DNA from: Lachnospiraceae bacterium
GTDB taxonomy: Bacteria; Bacillota; Clostridia; Lachnospirales; Lachnospiraceae
Direction of reading: 5' to 3'
Assembly (NCBI GenBank): GCA_017626325.1
Contig: JAGAIZ010000003.1
Location: 149,185-213,184 of the forward strand
Length of the DNA: 64,000 nt
The position numbers and the translations under genes were made by a program. How positions within the stretch are numbered: position 1 is the first letter of the stretch; each line of letters opens with the position of its first letter. Below the pieces are notes generated by a model. It saw nothing but the letters and a program-made list of their open reading frames with translations. It did no database searches and was not told the DNA's origin. This document shows positions 60,310-64,000 of the stretch, piece after piece.

Positions 60310-61872
60310 ATGTTATTTAATTCCTATATTTTTGTTTTTCTATTCTTTCCGGTGTGCCTGCTGGGGTATTACGGACTGCTGCGTGTCAGACAGGATAAAG
60401 CGGCGAAAATATTTCTGACAATTATGTCGTTTTGGTTTTACGGCTACTTTAATCTGTCTTATCTGCTGATTATGGCGGGAAGTATTCTGGTGAATTATCT
60501 GTTTCACCGGCTTCTGTCCGGACGGCAGGACAAGCGGCTTGTGATTTTGTCCGTGGCGTGTAATCTGGGAATTTTGTTTTATTTTAAATATGTTGATTTC
60601 TTTCTTGGGACAATCAACAGCATATTCGGTACTTCTTTGCTCATGCGGGAGATTCTGCTGCCGCTTGGAATCAGTTTTTTTACCTTCCAGCAGATTTCTT
60701 TTGTGGTGGATACCTACCGCGGCGAAATCCGGGACTGCGGGCTGACAGAGTACGCGCTGTTCGTATCCTTCTTTCCACAGTTGATTGCGGGCCCTATCGT
60801 GAATCACAGCGAGATGCTGCCGCAGTTTCGCGCGATAGGAAAGCGGCCTGTCATGTGGGAGAAGATCTCGGAGGGTATGGGGCTTTTTATCCTTGGTCTT
60901 GCTAAGAAGGTGCTCATAGCGGATACCTTCGGCGCCGGGGTGGACTACGGATATGCTGAGATTGCGGGGATTGGGCGTCTGGACGCGGCGCTTGTTATTG
61001 TTTTCTATACCCTGCAGCTTTATTTTGATTTCAGCGGTTACTGCGACATGGCGCGGGGACTTGGCAAGATGCTTGGCATTGAGATTCCGGTCAATTTCAA
61101 TTCGCCCTACAAAGCCACGAACATCATAGATTTTTGGAAGAGATGGCATATTACCCTGAATCGTTTCTTTATGAAATATGTATACATTCCCCTTGGCGGC
61201 AATCGCAAAGGGGAAGCGCGTACGTACTGCAATCTGCTGGCGGTGTTTCTGTTAAGCGGTCTGTGGCACGGCGCGGGATGGAATTATATTGTATGGGGAG
61301 CGCTGCATGGTCTGCTCTATGCGGCAACCAGGTTCTGGCAGAAGCGTCTGGCGCGGAGACAGACGGCTGTGACGCGGGATGCTTCGGAGAGAAAGACGCC
61401 CCTTTCTGATCAAGAGGAATGCACACGTAAAGCTGTGCGGCAAAGCGGTATAAGACATGTCAGAGATATAGTTATAACATGGGTGTCACGTATTATGCTG
61501 TTTATCTATGTGAGCGTAGCATGGGTCTATTTCAGGGCGGAGAGTATCGGACAGGCCAATCAGATGCTGCTTACAGCGGTGAAGGGCCCGTGGAAGAGGG
61601 TGTCTATGGATCTGGCGGAGTGTTTTCGGCTGGATGAATTCTGGTATGTAATTAAGGTACTGCGTCTCGACCAACTGGCGTACAGCAGATATATCCTGAT
61701 GGCAGTCATCCTGGCGGCGGGGGTTTATCTGGCTATGGGCGGCGCAAACGCGGCGCAGAGAGTGGAACGGATGAAATATAAGCCCGTATCGGCGGTATTT
61801 TATGCGGTACTTATGATTTGGTGCGTGCTGACCTTCTCGGAGGTGAGTACCTTCCTGTATTTTAACTTTTGA
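60310..61872 (+). CDS. MBOAT-family O-acyltransferase, copy 4
   Basis: A 520-residue polytopic acyltransferase: [87 protein letters not shown] and catalytic His in SGLWHGAGWNYIVWGALHG (near residue 319). The basic, hydrophilic loop RRQTAVTRDASERKTPLSDQ (about 355-380) is unusual compared with the other copies. The ribosome site GGGAG is distant (13 bases) from ATG 60310. Pairs with the SGNH-like gene at 61941. Confidence 0.92.
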   Translation: MLFNSYIFVFLFFPVCLLGYYGLLRVRQDKAAKIFLTIMSFWFYGYFNLSYLLIMAGSILVNYLFHRLLSGRQDKRLVILSVACNLGILFYFKYVDFFLGTINSIFGTSLLMREILLPLGISFFTFQQISFVVDTYRGEIRDCGLTEYALFVSFFPQLIAGPIVNHSEMLPQFRAIGKRPVMWEKISEGMGLFILGLAKKVLIADTFGAGVDYGYAEIAGIGRLDAALVIVFYTLQLYFDFSGYCDMARGLGKMLGIEIPVNFNSPYKATNIIDFWKRWHITLNRFFMKYVYIPLGGNRKGEARTYCNLLAVFLLSGLWHGAGWNYIVWGALHGLLYAATRFWQKRLARRQTAVTRDASERKTPLSDQEECTRKAVRQSGIRHVRDIVITWVSRIMLFIYVSVAWVYFRAESIGQANQMLLTAVKGPWKRVSMDLAECFRLDEFWYVIKVLRLDQLAYSRYILMAVILAAGVYLAMGGANAAQRVERMKYKPVSAVFYAVLMIWCVLTFSEVSTFLYFNF

Positions 61873-61940
61873 TGCGGGCATCCGCGGCGGGTAAGGCGGA
61901 TAGCTGCAGACAGCGGAATAAGAAAAGGGTTAAGCGGTTG

Positions 61941-62996
61941 ATGAACAAGCATAAGAAGTGGCTGGCGGTCACAGCCTTTACAATAATAGCGGGACTTGCC
62001 ATAGAGGCAGCGGCGGTGGTCTGGGTGGATCCTTTTTTCCAGTATCACGCGCCGCTGGAGGATTTTCCTTATCTGGTGGATAATCAGTTGAGCCAGAATC
62101 CGGGGATGGCGAAGAACATGGAATATGACAGTGTGATTCTGGGTTCCTCCATGACGGTGAATTTTAATACCCACTGGTTTGATGAACTGATGGGGCTTGA
62201 CGCTGTCAAGCTCAATTACAGCGGGGCATATCCTAAGGATGAGTCGAATATTATGGAGCGGATATTCGCCAGTGACAATGAGGTAAAGGCGGTATTCCTG
62301 GGAGTGGATGTGATGACGTACACCGGCGGTGTGGAGGAGACGAAGTATCCCATTCCGGAGTACCTGTATGACGATTCTGTCTGGAATGACGCGGGGTATC
62401 TGTGGAATAAGGATGTGTTTCTGAATTATATCCTGCGTCCCATTGCCGATCCTGACAAGACCGATCTGGCGACGGTGTACCAGAGCTGGTGGACGGATGA
62501 ATACTATAATATACAGTGGGTGATGCACAACTATGAGCAGCCGGAGCGGGTGGAGACGGAAACGCCCGCAGACGCTTATATTGAGAGCGTAAGTAAGAAT
62601 CTGGACGTGAATATCTGCCCTTATATCGAGCAGAATCCCGATACCGTCTTCTATATTTTCTTCCCGCCCTACAGTATCTTATACTGGAATGATGTCATGC
62701 GGGAGAATCATCTGGAAGCGACGATGGCGGAGTATCAGTACATCGCTGACCGGCTGCTTGCCTATGACAATGTCCGGGTGTTTTACTTCCCCGATCAGGA
62801 GTGGATCGTGACAGATCTGAATCATTATGCGGATTACAGCCATTATCACAGAGATATCAATTATTATATGACCCAGTGTTTCGCGGACGGAAGCTGCGAG
62901 GTCGCGGATTCCGCGGAGATGACGCAGGCGCTTGAGCGGATGCGGGAGATCATAGACAGGTTCGACTATGAGGCGTTGTTTTCGGTGGAATATTAA
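61941..62996 (+). CDS. SGNH-like membrane-anchored MBOAT partner
   Basis: A 351-residue protein with an N-terminal helix (about 8-30) and an outer domain. Nucleophile block DSVILGSSMTVNFNTHWFD near residue 65-80; Asp/His block WIVTDLNHYADYSHYHRDINYYM near residue 285-305. This arrangement occurs in proteins next to MBOATs in EPS loci. ATG 61941 preferred over the upstream frame from 61869, which overlaps the MBOAT end; an AAAGGG is about 10 bases upstream. A strong terminator follows, so this gene ends the plus-strand operon. Confidence 0.72.
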   Translation: MNKHKKWLAVTAFTIIAGLAIEAAAVVWVDPFFQYHAPLEDFPYLVDNQLSQNPGMAKNMEYDSVILGSSMTVNFNTHWFDELMGLDAVKLNYSGAYPKDESNIMERIFASDNEVKAVFLGVDVMTYTGGVEETKYPIPEYLYDDSVWNDAGYLWNKDVFLNYILRPIADPDKTDLATVYQSWWTDEYYNIQWVMHNYEQPERVETETPADAYIESVSKNLDVNICPYIEQNPDTVFYIFFPPYSILYWNDVMRENHLEATMAEYQYIADRLLAYDNVRVFYFPDQEWIVTDLNHYADYSHYHRDINYYMTQCFADGSCEVADSAEMTQALERMREIIDRFDYEALFSVEY

Positions 62997-63054
62997 TGGG
63001 TGAGAGATTCCTGCCGGCGGAGATAGCTTTGGGGAATGGGTGTGATTATGATGA

Positions 63055-63089
63055 AAGAAGCCTGTGCTGAGATACCGCACAGGCTTCTT
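63055..63089. terminator. Rho-independent terminator between convergent genes
   Basis: AAGAAGCCTGTGC (63055-63067) pairs perfectly with GCACAGGCTTCTT (63077-63089) over a 9-base loop, with GTTTATAT after it. It separates the MBOAT/SGNH operon from the minus-strand SGNH gene. Confidence 0.85.
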
Positions 63090-63147
63090 GTTTATATCAA
63101 AGTTTTCCGAAGGAATGCTAATGCTGTATTGCAGTCTGCTATCAGAG

Positions 63148-64000
63148 TTATTCTTCCGCATCCCCGGCCAGATCAGGGAAAATGCATTCCACAAATCTCC
63201 TTGCCAGCAGTTCCCTTCCGGCGTCGTTGAAGTGAATATAATCCGTCATGTAATCCAGATAATTGTCTTCGTTGACGGAGCCGTAGAAATTATCGATAAA
63301 GGAAACGCCGCATTCGCTGGCAGCATCCAGTTCCTTCTGCAGATAATGGCTTAGCGTTCCATTGCCCAGATCCACCCGGTCTCCGTTCTCGAAGTTGCCC
63401 TCTTCGTTAATGGTATGGCAGAAAGTGTGGGACATCACAACAATACGGATGTGCGGATAAGCTTCCTGAATCGCGCGGACGCCTGCTCTGAGCGCTCCGG
63501 TATAGGTGATGATGTCTTCCGGCGCGTTCGGGTCGTCACAGGGCCGTTTGTTGATATAGTCGCTTCCGTCGTACATGATGCAGAGGATATCGACGGTGTC
63601 CATATCCAGACTTTCCAGCATAGCCGTGGTGCGTGGAAACGCTTCGTCATAGCTGTAGGTTGCGGCTGTCTTCATCAGATCGAAATCGCCGGAGGCAAGG
63701 CTCTGCGCCACATAGGCAAAAGAGAAAGCGTCCAGAATATAGCCGTCGTTGTAATCCTCGAACTGGGCAGCCATGGTAGTTCCGGTAAAGGAGCCGTTAT
63801 ATACGGTAGCGCCCGTCTTGGCGGCGATCTGCTCGGCGAGTCCGCCTTCACCCTGGTTTAAGGAGAAGGGATCGTCTCCCAGACACAGGATCGTGGTCAC
63901 ACCGTCATCCTCGTGCCCTTCGAGCTTGTCCGGCGCAAGCGGAATAATATTGTCCATGACCTCAACGTCAAAATCCGTGGTCTGATAATTCGGGTCATAA
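63148..64000 (-). CDS. SGNH-hydrolase-like protein, 5' end outside window
   Basis: At least 284 residues; the frame remains open to the right edge of the window, so the start is not seen and the internal Met at 63957 is not assumed to be it. Block I reads ILCLGDDPFSLNQ, with Asp where the catalytic Ser of GDS normally lies. Block II is NGSFTGTTMAAQF, block III MYDGSDY, and the Asp/His block DYIHFNDAGRELLARRF is intact. It resembles the GDSL proteins at 30821 and 50272. With the nucleophile apparently replaced it may be a non-catalytic binding protein, unless another Ser serves. Confidence 0.72.
   Translation of the reverse strand, partial: YDPNYQTTDFDVEVMDNIIPLAPDKLEGHEDDGVTTILCLGDDPFSLNQGEGGLAEQIAAKTGATVYNGSFTGTTMAAQFEDYNDGYILDAFSFAYVAQSLASGDFDLMKTAATYSYDEAFPRTTAMLESLDMDTVDILCIMYDGSDYINKRPCDDPNAPEDIITYTGALRAGVRAIQEAYPHIRIVVMSHTFCHTINEEGNFENGDRVDLGNGTLSHYLQKELDAASECGVSFIDNFYGSVNEDNYLDYMTDYIHFNDAGRELLARRFVECIFPDLAGDAEE

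Overview
The window looks like a chromosomal segment from a Gram-positive Clostridia, most likely a Lachnospiraceae-type gut organism. This is inferred from the moderate GC content, the strong AGGAGG-type ribosome binding sites, and the gene families present (CotH kinases, DUF6020/DUF6077-type membrane proteins, MBOAT/SGNH pairs, a Gram-positive-style kdp locus). No rRNA, tRNA, CRISPR array, phage gene or transposase gene was seen.

Almost everything belongs to a very large cell-surface glycopolymer locus (1-31.9 kb and 42-64 kb), interrupted by a potassium-uptake block (31.9-41.8 kb). From left to right: a membrane-protein tail and a CotH kinase; a divergent XRE regulator with palindromic operators; soluble and membrane glycosyltransferases (3.1-9.1 kb); a VTC-domain / DUF4956 / CotH-like / CotH cassette (9.1-14.3 kb); a GT8 enzyme, UDP-glucose dehydrogenase and a UDP-glucuronate-epimerase-like enzyme (UDP-GlcA/UDP-GalA supply); a polyprenyl-phosphate glycosyltransferase overlapping a YdjC/ChbG deacetylase; then SGNH, MBOAT and GtrII-type genes, a second MBOAT, a second polyprenyl-P GT2, two large polytopic proteins and an anchored SGNH hydrolase. 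The kdp block on the minus strand reads small ORF-kdpF-kdpA-kdpB-kdpC-(terminator)-TrkA/RCK protein-membrane-anchored LysR-substrate-like protein-kdpD-kdpE.

To the right of kdp come an FkbH-type HAD enzyme with a stand-alone acyl carrier protein, polytopic GT-C-like proteins, a VOC protein, a GtrA flippase, a 204-bp MITE-like element with a 9-bp target duplication, a radical SAM/SPASM enzyme, an SGNH lipoprotein, a UGM-like FAD oxidoreductase, and two more MBOAT/SGNH pairs, one on each side of a DUF6077-type gene split by in-frame stops. An SGNH protein whose start lies outside the window closes the segment.

Taken together, nucleotide-sugar and polyprenyl-phosphate-sugar donors are probably made in the cytoplasm, flipped (GtrA) and used by several membrane GT-C enzymes. 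The outer-surface polymer is probably O-acylated by four MBOATs with SGNH partners; FkbH-ACP could supply an unusual glyceryl-type acyl group. The least-explained parts are the VTC-DUF4956-CotH cassette, the FkbH/ACP/MBOAT combination, the GT2-YdjC pair, the MITE-like element, and a recurrent pattern of 28-37 bp tandem duplications at the 3' ends of genes.
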